The notes beneath the pieces are model-generated. The model had not been told where the DNA came from, searched no databases, and saw only the letters and a program-made list of their open reading frames with translations. A program made the position numbers and the translations under genes. From Bradyrhizobium sp. CCBAU 53351 (GTDB taxonomy: Bacteria > Pseudomonadota > Alphaproteobacteria > Rhizobiales > Xanthobacteraceae), in assembly GCF_015291745.1 (NCBI RefSeq), contig NZ_CP030059.1:2693501-2757500 (forward strand): a DNA stretch of 64,000 nucleotides, given 5' to 3'. Shown here one piece after another: positions 1 through 10,305 of the stretch (positions are counted from its first letter, which is position 1; each line of letters opens with the position of its first letter).

Positions 1-750
1 GGCGATGCCGGCGGTTCCATGATCGACACTTCGCACGGCGGCAACGACACGATCGATGTGAGCGTGCTCACCACCGACGGAGGGGCGACCATCAGCGGCG
101 ACGCCATCGGTGCCCTGCGAGGTCTCGCACAAGGCGGCAACGACAATTTGACCGTGACGCTGAACGGCGACAGCGCCATATCCGGCGGACGGTTGTCGGG
201 CGATTCGTCGACGTCCCTGATGGATCTTGCCCAGGGGGGCGACGATGTCCTCAACGTCAAGATCGACGGCCAGTATGCGGATGCGATCTCGTTCGTGTAT
301 GGCGACGCGCCGATCATGTCGGGTCATTCTCATGGCGGCAACGATATCCTCAACGGCGGCGCCGGCCGGGACTTCATGTATGGCGATGCGTGGAGCTATG
401 AGCCTGCATCGCCCGGGTCGATCACCGGCGGCATGGATACGCTGAACGGCGGGGCTGGCGACGATCAGCTGTGGGGCGGTGGAAACAGCGACCTTTTCGC
501 CTTCGACACGGGCTCCGGCAACGACACCGTCAACGACTTCAACCAGGGCAACAAGGTCGTCGGCAGCACCGCAGCGGAACACGACCTGATCGACGTGCAG
601 GACTACGGCTTCGCGGACTGGGCGGCGCTGTCGAAACTGATCAGCGACAATACCGCTGGCGATGCCGTGATCCATCTTTCCGCCAGCGCATCGATCACGC
701 TGGACGGGGTTCACGCGGCGGACTTGCATCCAGCCGACTTCATCATCTGA
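1..750 (+). CDS. RTX-like calcium-binding secreted protein, 5' end cut by window edge
   Basis: The frame is open from base 1, so the gene begins before the window; the first internal Met is at base 19. The visible 249 residues are made of glycine/aspartate-rich repeats that each begin GGND or GGDD and carry a GDA/GDS turn about 20 residues later. They end in classical RTX nonapeptides (NGGAGDDQLWGGGNSD) and a terminal domain resembling the C-terminal secretion region of type I secreted RTX proteins. Known family behaviour is calcium-dependent folding into a parallel beta roll outside the cell after export by a type I system; no exporter genes are in this window. The last ~80 residues are nearly the same as those of the next gene, so the two are tandem paralogues. 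The role (surface layer, adhesin or matrix protein) cannot be told from the sequence. Confidence 0.8.
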   Translation, partial: GDAGGSMIDTSHGGNDTIDVSVLTTDGGATISGDAIGALRGLAQGGNDNLTVTLNGDSAISGGRLSGDSSTSLMDLAQGGDDVLNVKIDGQYADAISFVYGDAPIMSGHSHGGNDILNGGAGRDFMYGDAWSYEPASPGSITGGMDTLNGGAGDDQLWGGGNSDLFAFDTGSGNDTVNDFNQGNKVVGSTAAEHDLIDVQDYGFADWAALSKLISDNTAGDAVIHLSASASITLDGVHAADLHPADFII

Positions 751-792
751 GGGCCCGGAGCAAGGGCGGCATCGCGATCGCGACCGCGCCAT

Positions 793-826
793 GACGAGTT
801 CGCTGCACGACGCAGCGAAACTCGTC
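793..826. terminator. Strong stem-loop between the two RTX genes
   Basis: GACGAGTT-CGCTGC pairs with GCAGCG-A-AACTCGTC across the 5-base loop ACGAC, giving a 14-bp stem with a one-base bulge. It lies 43 bases after the stop of the first RTX gene and 141 bases before the start of the second. No T-run follows, so it may be a terminator of the rho-assisted kind or an mRNA-stabilising end. Confidence 0.55.
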
Positions 827-966
827 GCTATCAAACTCTGTCCCGAATTCCAGCAAACCTCCGCCATCCAACAAAACTACATTCGTCTCCGCGAAGCGGG
901 TCACAGCACGTCGCAAAAATCCAGCGACGTCAGGCCCGCTTCCGACAATGAAATGGGAGTTACGCC

Positions 967-2172
967 ATGCAGCATCTGCCGAACGACACCATCGACGTCC
1001 TGCTCGACCAGTTTGGTCAAATCGAAACCGTCTACGGCGATCCGAACTTTCCGACCACCACGGACGCTTGGGGCGGCAACGACACCGTGACGGCAACCGT
1101 CACCCAGCCCGAAGCCGATGTCACGATCTTCGGCGACGACAATACGACGTTGCATGGCCAGTCCCACGGCGGCAACGACACTCTGACCGTTAATCTGAAC
1201 TACGGCTGGAACTCGTTCCTCGTGGTCGGCGATGCCCAGGCGATGACCGACGACGCCGAGGGCGGCAACGATACGATCGATGTCCAGGCCAGGGGGCTGT
1301 ACACCGACGTCCATGTTTTCGGCGATGTTGCCGGCGACATGTCGGGCAGTTCCCAGGGCGGCAGTGACACCATCACGGGTGCGGTGGGCTGGCGAAGCTA
1401 CGACCATCTGTATGCCGGCGATGCCGGTGGTTCCATGAGTGGCACGGCCAAGGGCGGCAATGACACGATCGACATCGACGTGGACACTCTGCAGGGCTTT
1501 GCGACGGCCAGTGGCGATGCCATCGGCTCCATCGGCGGCGATGCGCATGGCGGTAACGACAACATCAGCTTCAGTTTCGGCACTGACGTCGCCATGACAG
1601 GCGGATTTGGCTACGGAGATTCGGTGACCTCGCTGACCGACAATGCCAAAGGGGGCGATGACATTCTCACACTTGCGTTCGATGGCATCGACACCGTCCA
1701 GTTTGCGCACCCGGAGCTCTTCGGCGATGCACGGACCATGTCCGGCAATGCCCAAGGCGGTAACGATATTCTCACCGGCGGGGGGACTAACGATCACCTC
1801 TATGGAGATGCCGCGAACTATGCCCCCGCAACGCCGGGCTCGATTACCGGCGGCAGGGATATCCTCAACGGCGGCGCCGGCGATGATCAGCTTTCGGGCG
1901 GAGGAAACAGCGATACCTTCGTCTTCAACACCGGCTCCGGCAACGACCTGATCACCGATTTCGATCAAGGCAACAAGGCGGTCGGCAGCACCGTGACCGA
2001 GCACGATCTGATCAACGTGCAGAACTACGGGTTTGCGGACTGGACGGCGCTGTCGAAACTGATCAGCGACAACGACGCCGGCGATGCCGTGATTCATCTG
2101 TCGGCGAGCGATACCATCACGCTCGACGGCGTCCAGGCGGCGAACCTGCATGCGACCGACTTCCTGATCTGA
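967..2172 (+). CDS. RTX-like calcium-binding secreted protein with 32-residue repeats
   Basis: A 401-residue protein with no N-terminal signal peptide, as expected for type I secretion with a C-terminal signal. Residues ~36-295 are consecutive repeats, most of them 31-35 residues long, beginning GGNDT and carrying GDA or GDD about 20 residues further on. Residues ~295-320 hold standard RTX nonapeptides (NGGAGDDQLSGGGNSD). The C-terminal ~80 residues (GSGNDLITDFDQGNK onward) resemble the terminal domain of type I secreted RTX proteins. The ATG at 967 is preceded by GGGAG at 955-959, a well-placed ribosome binding site. The protein is a full-length paralogue of the truncated gene upstream. Calcium binding is inferred from the Asp/Gly motifs; no catalytic domain is visible. 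Confidence 0.85.
   Translation: MQHLPNDTIDVLLDQFGQIETVYGDPNFPTTTDAWGGNDTVTATVTQPEADVTIFGDDNTTLHGQSHGGNDTLTVNLNYGWNSFLVVGDAQAMTDDAEGGNDTIDVQARGLYTDVHVFGDVAGDMSGSSQGGSDTITGAVGWRSYDHLYAGDAGGSMSGTAKGGNDTIDIDVDTLQGFATASGDAIGSIGGDAHGGNDNISFSFGTDVAMTGGFGYGDSVTSLTDNAKGGDDILTLAFDGIDTVQFAHPELFGDARTMSGNAQGGNDILTGGGTNDHLYGDAANYAPATPGSITGGRDILNGGAGDDQLSGGGNSDTFVFNTGSGNDLITDFDQGNKAVGSTVTEHDLINVQNYGFADWTALSKLISDNDAGDAVIHLSASDTITLDGVQAANLHATDFLI
1072..1848 (+). repeat. In-frame repeats encoding 31-35-residue GGNDT...GDA units
   Basis: About eight units run in tandem within the RTX gene. The first five are 32, 31, 32, 32 and 32 residues, with GGND or GGSD at position 1 and GD at position 21; later units stretch to 34-35. 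DNA identity is low, so this is a structural protein repeat and not a recent DNA expansion. Confidence 0.7.
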
Positions 2173-2196
2173 GCGAGTTGCTTCGGGCGCAACGAC

Positions 2197-2221
2197 CTCG
2201 CCCTGCCGACAGCGGGGCGAG
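2197..2221. terminator. Possible hairpin terminator after the second RTX gene
   Basis: CTCGCCC at 2197-2203 pairs with GGGCGAG at 2215-2221 around an 11-base loop, 25 bases past the stop codon. An overlapping smaller stem (GTTGC/GCAAC around TTCGGGC) lies just upstream. There is no T-run, so the terminator role is tentative. Confidence 0.4.
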
Positions 2222-2419
2222 AGGTGGGTTCCGCCTTCGACGCCCGACAGGACCACCGCCTTCCCGCCTGGACGTGCCCCGCAGCCGCCAGGCGGAGCGG
2301 GTGTGCTCCACTGGTTCTGCGTTAACCATCATCGACGGTTTCAACCTGAACGCAATCGCTTCGAAGTTTCTTAAATTTTGCCGGGTTACCACTTCGGGCA
2401 TGGTGACCTGGGGACGGAT

Positions 2420-3286
2420 ATGAGCAAGCGGGCCAAGCGCAAGAAAGCGGAAACGCTCGCAATACCCATGGTCGCGAGGGTTGCAATCGGCGCCGTGGCC
2501 GTCGCCGCATTGGGGTACGGTTTGCTCTCTCGCCCGGCGAGCGTGCCACCGGCACGGAAACCATCCGCATCCCAGGCCCAGGCCTCGTCAACTCCGGTTT
2601 ACGTGGCACCTCCGGTTCATGCCTCGGCGCCGCCTCCGGCTCCAGTTCCGGCCCCGGCCCCGGCGCCTCTGGTCGAACCACCGAAAGCCGCTGAGGGTCC
2701 CGGCGCTCTTGCCCGCCAAGTGGTGGACTATGCCAGCCGCCAGGCGCCTGGCACCGTGATTATCGATACCAAAAACACGTTCCTCTATTTCGTCCTGAGC
2801 GATACGCAGGCATTGCGCTACGGCATCGGTGTTGGCCGCGAGGGTTTCACATGGTCCGGTGAGCAGACCGTGGCTCGCAAAGCGGAATGGCCGGATTGGC
2901 ATCCGCCCGCAGAGATGATTGGACGTCAGCCTTATCTGCCGCGGTTCATGGCGGGCGGTCCCGGCAATCCGCTCGGCGCGCGCGCGATGTATCTGGGCGA
3001 GACCGAATATAGAATTCACGGCACCAACAAGCCCGATACGATCGGGAAGCGGGTTTCGTCCGGTTGTATCCGGCTGACCAATGAAGATGTCATGGACCTC
3101 TACGAGCGGGTGAAGGTCGGAGCGAAAGTGATCGTGCTTCCCGCGAGTGTTGCCCGTCGACCATCCCAGGGAACGCCGCCCGACGCCGCTTTCCGGTTGC
3201 CTGACCCTGCATCGCCGTCGAACCGGCCCTTGGCTGCCAACGCGCAGATGCTGTCATCCGGACCGAAGGTCGCCGAGGTCAAGTAA
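2420..3286 (+). CDS. L,D-transpeptidase (YkuD family), membrane anchored
   Basis: A 288-residue protein: a short basic N-terminus, one membrane segment at ~18-36, a Pro/Ala-rich linker at ~40-90, then a YkuD catalytic domain at ~110-241. The active-site region is H200...SSGCIRL with catalytic Cys216, the usual His-x(n)-SxGC(I/V)R arrangement. The family forms 3-3 peptidoglycan cross-links or attaches proteins to peptidoglycan in the periplasm; which one applies here is unknown. The open frame extends back to 2378, but the ATG at 2420 is preferred because GGGGACGG sits just before it and the KRAKRKK start fits a membrane anchor. The C-terminal ~45 residues after the domain are low-complexity. 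Confidence 0.88.
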   Translation: MSKRAKRKKAETLAIPMVARVAIGAVAVAALGYGLLSRPASVPPARKPSASQAQASSTPVYVAPPVHASAPPPAPVPAPAPAPLVEPPKAAEGPGALARQVVDYASRQAPGTVIIDTKNTFLYFVLSDTQALRYGIGVGREGFTWSGEQTVARKAEWPDWHPPAEMIGRQPYLPRFMAGGPGNPLGARAMYLGETEYRIHGTNKPDTIGKRVSSGCIRLTNEDVMDLYERVKVGAKVIVLPASVARRPSQGTPPDAAFRLPDPASPSNRPLAANAQMLSSGPKVAEVK

Positions 3287-3299
3287 CCGATGCAAGGCG

Positions 3300-3329
3300 G
3301 CGGCGCACCGTTCGAAAACGATGCGCCGC
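3300..3329. terminator. Hairpin between convergent genes
   Basis: GCGGCGCA (3300-3307) pairs with TGCGCCGC (3322-3329). An inner CGTT/AACG stem closes a CGAA loop after one mismatch. It lies between the stop of the L,D-transpeptidase gene and the stop of the minus-strand esterase gene, so it can serve both. Confidence 0.6.
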
Positions 3330-3334
3330 TCCTC

Positions 3335-3961
3335 TCATGCGGCTTCCGCGTCGACATTGCCGATCCAGTCGCGGGCGAGCGTCACGTCGGCTTGCGACAA
3401 TTGATGGCCCGCCGGCAGCACCCTGTGGGTCACGCTCGCACCTGCTTGCGAGAGCAGGGCCGCAAGCCTGGCCGAATTGCCGGCCGGCACGATCGGATCG
3501 CCTTGCCCGGACAACAGCAGGACCGGCTTGCCTGCAAGATCGGCCCTTGGCGGATCCGACAGCGGCACCATCGCGCGCAGCAGGATCGCGCCGGCAAGCA
3601 CGTCCGGCTTCAGCAGCAACAGCGCGGCTGCGATGTTGGCGCCGTTGGAGAAGCCGACCGCGACAGGCGCGGCGATGCCGTAGCGCTGCCGCGCCTCGCT
3701 CACGAAGTCGCCGAGCTCTTGCGCGCGGCGGCGCACATCGTCCTCGTCGAACACGCCCTCGGTGAGACGACGGAAGAAGCGCGGCATGCCGTGCTCGAGC
3801 ACGCGGCCGCGCGGCGAAAGCAGGGCGGAACCTGCTGAGATCATCCTGCCGAGCCCGAGCAGGTCGTTCTCGTCGCCGCCGGTGCCGTGCAGCAGCAGCA
3901 GCGGAGGGGAGCCCGCGCGGGTCGCGGGCTCGAAGCGATGGATGAAGGCATTCTCGGTCAT
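3335..3961 (-). CDS. Carboxylesterase/phospholipase-family alpha/beta hydrolase (MhqD-like)
   Basis: A 208-residue cytosolic alpha/beta hydrolase of the carboxylesterase/phospholipase family. The triad is visible: Ser105 in GFSNGA, Asp155 in GQGDPIVP and His186 in AGHQLS; the oxyanion region is LLHGTGGDE near residue 24. Its start codon overlaps the stop of the ring-cleaving dioxygenase gene by 4 bases (ATGA), so the two are co-translated. The same pairing is known in the mhq (hydroquinone/quinone resistance) operons of Firmicutes, where MhqD and MhqO/MhqE travel together. That comparison is from established knowledge; the substrate of this enzyme is not known. Confidence 0.85.
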   Translation of the reverse strand: MTENAFIHRFEPATRAGSPPLLLLHGTGGDENDLLGLGRMISAGSALLSPRGRVLEHGMPRFFRRLTEGVFDEDDVRRRAQELGDFVSEARQRYGIAAPVAVGFSNGANIAAALLLLKPDVLAGAILLRAMVPLSDPPRADLAGKPVLLLSGQGDPIVPAGNSARLAALLSQAGASVTHRVLPAGHQLSQADVTLARDWIGNVDAEAA

Positions 3962-4896
3962 GACGCGGTCTCTTCCAGGCTCGGCAGCACGCCCTCGATC
4001 TGCTTGCGCTGATGCTCGAGGAAAACAGGCAGCTTGAGGTCGCGTCCCAGCGTCGCGACGGGCTCATCGACGGCGAAGCCGGGGATGTCGGTCGCGATCT
4101 CGAACAGCACGCCGCCGGGCTCGCGGAAGTAGATCGAGCGGAAGTAGTTGCGGTCCCGCTGCTCGGTCGGATGCAGGCCGTGATTGCTCATGAGCTTCTG
4201 CGCCATCCGGCCCTGCTCGGCATCGTCAGCCGCGCGGAAGGCGATGTGATGCACCGAGCCGCCGCCCTGATGCCCGCGCAGAAAGCCCTTGGCCTCGTAG
4301 ATGTCGACGACGCTGCCCTCGGCATCGCCCGGGGCCTTGAAGCGGATCACCGAGCCTTCGCGGCCGGTCTCCTTGAAGCCGAACACGTCGGTGAGAACGG
4401 CGGCGGTCTTCGCGGCGCTGTCGAGCAGCAGCGTCACACCGTGGAAGCCGCGGATGGCATGCTCGGCCGGCACGTCGCCATTGCTCCAGCCGGGCTCATT
4501 CTCGGCGCCGGGAATGCCGACGAGGGCGAGCGCCATGCCGTCAGGATCGGTGAACGGCAGCACGGACTCGCCGAAACGCTTTTCAAGTGCCTCGTAGGCG
4601 ATGCCCTTCTCGGTGAAGCGCTGGGTCCAATATCCGAGCGAGCGCTGCGGCACGCGGAAGGCGGTCTGATGGGTCTCACCGACGCCGCGGCGTCCGGGTG
4701 ACACGCCGGCCCAGGGGAAGAAGGTCAGGATGGTGCCGGGGCGGCCGGTCTCGTCTCCATAATAGAAGTGATAGGTGCCGGGATCGTCGAAATTGACCGT
4801 CTTCTTGACGAAGCGCAGGCCCAGATCCCGTGTGTAGAAGCCGAAATTGCGGATGGGGTCGCCGGCGATCGCGGTGACATGGTGCAGTCCAGACAT
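3958..4896 (-). CDS. Ring-cleaving dioxygenase, two VOC (glyoxalase-like) domains (MhqO-like)
   Basis: A 312-residue protein with two vicinal-oxygen-chelate domains, ~1-130 and ~148-275. Likely Fe(II) ligands are His6 (LHHVTAIAGD), His216 or His217 (SVHHIAF) and Glu266 (VLFEIATD), the H-H-E pattern of extradiol-type enzymes of the PcpA/LinE/MhqO group that open hydroquinone rings. The length fits that group. It is the first gene of a two-gene operon with the overlapping esterase gene and is transcribed away from a LysR regulator. The context points to defence against, or breakdown of, quinones and hydroquinones. The exact substrate is inferred only from family and neighbours. Confidence 0.85.
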   Translation of the reverse strand: MSGLHHVTAIAGDPIRNFGFYTRDLGLRFVKKTVNFDDPGTYHFYYGDETGRPGTILTFFPWAGVSPGRRGVGETHQTAFRVPQRSLGYWTQRFTEKGIAYEALEKRFGESVLPFTDPDGMALALVGIPGAENEPGWSNGDVPAEHAIRGFHGVTLLLDSAAKTAAVLTDVFGFKETGREGSVIRFKAPGDAEGSVVDIYEAKGFLRGHQGGGSVHHIAFRAADDAEQGRMAQKLMSNHGLHPTEQRDRNYFRSIYFREPGGVLFEIATDIPGFAVDEPVATLGRDLKLPVFLEHQRKQIEGVLPSLEETAS

Positions 4897-4956
4897 TGTT
4901 GTCCTCCAGAACTCGAGGAGCGGTTTCGCTCTCTGGGTGGAAATATTGTTCCGCTT

Positions 4957-4974
4957 TGGATTGAAGACAATCCA
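4957..4974. promoter_or_regulatory. LysR-type operator candidate
   Basis: TGGATTG-AAGA-CAATCCA is a perfect palindrome with 7-base arms and contains T-N11-A spacings, the usual LysR box. It lies midway in the 131-base gap between the divergent dioxygenase and LysR genes. A related ATTGTTCC motif sits just left of it at 4945-4952. Confidence 0.55.
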
Positions 4975-5027
4975 TGCAAATATGACGGCTATGTCTACGA
5001 TTTGGAAACAATCGGTGGAAGCAGCCT

Positions 5028-5936
5028 TTGGATAAGCTCGGCAGCCTCCGGGCCTTCGTGAAGGTGGTGGAAAGCGGCAGCTTTGCCGAGGCCGGTCGGC
5101 AGCTGCGGCTGTCGCGCTCGGCGATCAGCAAATACATCGCCGACCTCGAGGAAAGCCTCGGCGTCCAGCTCCTGAACCGGACCACGCGGCACGCCAGTCC
5201 GACCGAGAACGGCCAGCGCTATTTCGAACGCGCGCTCGTCATCCTCTCGGAGGTCGAGGCCGCCGACCAGGCGGTGACGCAGGCCCAGTCGGCGCCGCGC
5301 GGGCTGCTCCGCGTCAACGCGCCGATGTCGTTCGGCACGATGCGGCTCGGGCCGGTGCTCGCCGATTTCATGGCGCGCTTTCCCGACCTGCAGCTCCAGA
5401 TCGTGCTCAGCGACGACCTGCTCGATCCGGTCCAGGATGGCTTTGACGTGACCTTGCGGATCGCGGAACTGGAATCCTCCAGCCTTATCGCGCGAAAAAT
5501 CATGCCGGTGACGCGCATGATCTGCGCTTCGCCGGATTATCTGGCGCGGCATGGCACGCCGAAGCATCCGCAGGATTTGCGCGACCATGCTTCGCTGACC
5601 TACGGCTTCCTGCTCACCGGCAACCAGTGGAAGCTCACAGGCAGCGACGGCGATCACTGGATCCAGCCGGCCTGGTCGCTCTGCGTCAACAACGCCGAAG
5701 TGCTGCGCGACGTCGCGATCAAGGGCAGGGGGCTTGCGCTGCTTCCGGACTTCATCGCGACTGATGCGTTGAAGAAGGACGAGCTACGGACGGTGCTGGA
5801 CGACTATGCCGCGCCGCCGCTCGCACTCTATGCGGTGTATCCGCCGACGCGGCATCTGTCGGTGAAGGTGCGGCTGTTCATCGACTTCCTCGTCGAGCGG
5901 TTTGGCCGCGAGGAGGAAGGCATGCGGTCGCGCTGA
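5028..5936 (+). CDS. LysR-family transcriptional regulator
   Basis: A 302-residue LysR protein: winged helix-turn-helix at ~1-60 (FAEAGRQLRLSRSAISKYIA), linker helix, then the effector-binding domain from ~90 to the end. It resembles the CrgA/AaeR-like subgroup (LRVNAPMSFG, LLPDFIATDAL). The start is TTG at 5028, preceded by GGTGGAAG at 5015-5022. It is divergent from the dioxygenase-esterase pair and, as is usual for LysR genes, probably controls that pair in response to a quinone or aromatic ligand. It is likely also autoregulated through the shared palindrome at 4957-4974. Confidence 0.88.
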   Translation: MDKLGSLRAFVKVVESGSFAEAGRQLRLSRSAISKYIADLEESLGVQLLNRTTRHASPTENGQRYFERALVILSEVEAADQAVTQAQSAPRGLLRVNAPMSFGTMRLGPVLADFMARFPDLQLQIVLSDDLLDPVQDGFDVTLRIAELESSSLIARKIMPVTRMICASPDYLARHGTPKHPQDLRDHASLTYGFLLTGNQWKLTGSDGDHWIQPAWSLCVNNAEVLRDVAIKGRGLALLPDFIATDALKKDELRTVLDDYAAPPLALYAVYPPTRHLSVKVRLFIDFLVERFGREEEGMRSR

Positions 5937-5960
5937 GGACAACTCATGATCGCGCCTCTG

Positions 5961-6269
5961 TCAGGCCTCGATTTCGAGCCGAACTTCCACATCCTCACCA
6001 ATGCGGGCAAGCCTGCGCGCTCGTGTCTCCGCGATCGCTGATGAGAAATCGTGAACCATCTGTATCACTTCGGGCGCCAACTCGCCCGTGTTCACGATTT
6101 TGATCACATAGGGCGCTTTGAGAGCGTTCATCCCTCTGCCAAAAATCGAGTCGAGGAATGCTCCCACAATATCGCCATGCCATTCTGGCGCTCCCATTGC
6201 AGCCTTGAGCGCTAGTCGAAAATCCTGAGCAGTTTTCCAAGTGCTTGCATCGAGTTCTATGTCGTGCAT
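5961..6269 (-). CDS. Barstar-family (ribonuclease-inhibitor-like) protein, orphan
   Basis: A 102-residue cytosolic protein. The pattern of a short strand (HDIELDAS), a helix (DFRLALKAAMG), then PEWHGDIVGAFLDSIF and a following strand matches the barstar fold, in which P-x-W/Y-x-G-x-N-x-x-A-x-x-D is the hallmark. The usual Asn after the Gly is replaced here (HGDIVGAFLDS). Barstar proteins bind and block barnase-type ribonucleases, but no such nuclease is visible nearby. The gene starts 19 bases after the stop of the histidine kinase gene on the same strand and may be its last operon member. The open frame runs back to 6338, but the start at 6269 avoids overlap with the kinase. The barstar call is by motif only. 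Confidence 0.6.
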   Translation of the reverse strand: MHDIELDASTWKTAQDFRLALKAAMGAPEWHGDIVGAFLDSIFGRGMNALKAPYVIKIVNTGELAPEVIQMVHDFSSAIAETRARRLARIGEDVEVRLEIEA

Positions 6270-6288
6270 GGCATACCAAGTGATTTGT

Positions 6289-8978
<2,690 letters not shown>

Positions 8979-8982
<4 letters not shown>

Positions 8983-10010
8983 TCGCGGATCTCGTCGGCA
9001 CGCGCGAGCAGCGTGAATGGAATGGTCAATCCGAGCGTGCGAGCAACGGTGCGGTTGATCAGGAGCTCGAATTTCCGAGGCGATTGCACCGGAAGATCGC
9101 CGGCCTTGGTTCCGCGCAGGATGAGATCGACGTAATCGGCCGAGCGCACTTCCAGCGTCGGTCCGTAGCTCATCAACCCGCCGGCATCCATGAAGTAATG
9201 GAACGGATAGATCGTGGGCACGCGATACTTGTCCGCCGCGGCGACGACCGCCTGGCGGTTGACGACGAGGAAGCTGTCGACCAGCGCAATCATCGCCGCC
9301 TTGGGCGGTTCGGAGAAGCGCCTGACGGCATCTTCGATTTCCGCCGGCGCGCTCACGGGGGCGGCGAGGACCGACACCCCGGACTCCGCCGCCTCCTGCT
9401 CAATCGAGTCTAGGAAGAAGCGTCCCGCCCGAGGTGTGGTCGCCGGATTGAACAGGACACCGACGCGCGCAAGGTCGGGCACCGCCTCCCGGATCAGTTG
9501 CAGCCATTTGCCGCCCATCTCGGCGGTGCTGTTGGTGAAGCCGGTCACGTTGCCGCCGGGATGGGCGAGGCTTTCGACAAAGCCGTTGCCGACGGGATCG
9601 TTGGCGGTGGCAAAGACGACCGGAATGGTCTTGGTGGCGGCAAGGACCGCCGCGGTTTCGACGGTGGATCCCGTCAGGATCACATCCGGCTTGAGGTCGA
9701 GCAACTCCTGAATGGCCGCCTTCAGCCGGTCCGGTGCGCCGAAGCTTGAACGCAGCTCGAGGCGGAAGTTGACGCCTTCGACCCAGCCGCGCTGCCTCAA
9801 GCCGACGATGAGACCGCCGAGGCGCGAGGTCGCGCTGTCGATCATGGCCCGCTTTGTCAGCTCGTCGTCGAGCGGCAATGCAGTCAACGATGCGACGATC
9901 CGCATGCGATCCGAACTTGCGCCGAGCGCGATCCATCCTGCGGCGGTGGCTCCCGCAAGACGAATGAGGCCGCGGCGATCGACCGCGAAAGCGGAAGGCC
10001 GTTCGGTCAT
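8979..10010 (-). CDS. ABC-type substrate-binding protein (PF04392 family), sensor partner candidate
   Basis: A 343-residue exported protein with an N-terminal membrane/signal stretch (LIRLAGATAAGWIALGA). It has the two-lobed binding fold of the ABC_sub_bind family, with typical stretches such as KTIPVVFATANDPVG, LAHPGGNVTGF and RVGVLFNP. No permease or ATPase gene is nearby. The stop overlaps the start of the hybrid kinase (ATGA), so it is probably a periplasmic ligand-binding subunit feeding that kinase, as TorT does for TorS; that is inference. The frame is open to 10082, but the ATG at 10010 gives a standard signal sequence. The ligand is unknown; members of this family are often linked to aromatic or amino-acid-like compounds. 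Confidence 0.8.
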
Positions 10011-10305
10011 GGAGTTCTTTGCATGATGGCTTGCCCCAGTTCGGATGCTTAGCGCGATCGGCCGGCGTCCACAATTGATCAAAAAATGCGCTTGTGAATG
10101 TTCATTCGCAGCGTTTGGCAGCCCGATACCGTATTCCTACGCCGCCAAAGAGTCGCTGTTTCGAACTTGGTCTCCTCGGTGGCGTCTTGTAGCGCCCTAT
10201 GGCGTTGCAACATTTTCCGCCTCTGTTGCGGTGAAGGTTCGGGGAAGTCGATTTCGCAGCTACCGATTTTTGAAGCGTTCTTTCAAGTTGTTTCGAAGGT
10301 TTTCG

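Noticed and set aside
771..782. TCGCGATCGCGA palindrome after the first RTX gene
   Set aside because: It is a short self-complementary GC-rich string of a kind expected by chance here; the adjacent 14-bp stem-loop is far stronger.
10011..10305. Possible promoter or small gene between the binding-protein gene and the small exported protein
   Set aside because: No good -35/-10 pair, sigma-54 site, riboswitch block or credible reading frame was found, so nothing is called.
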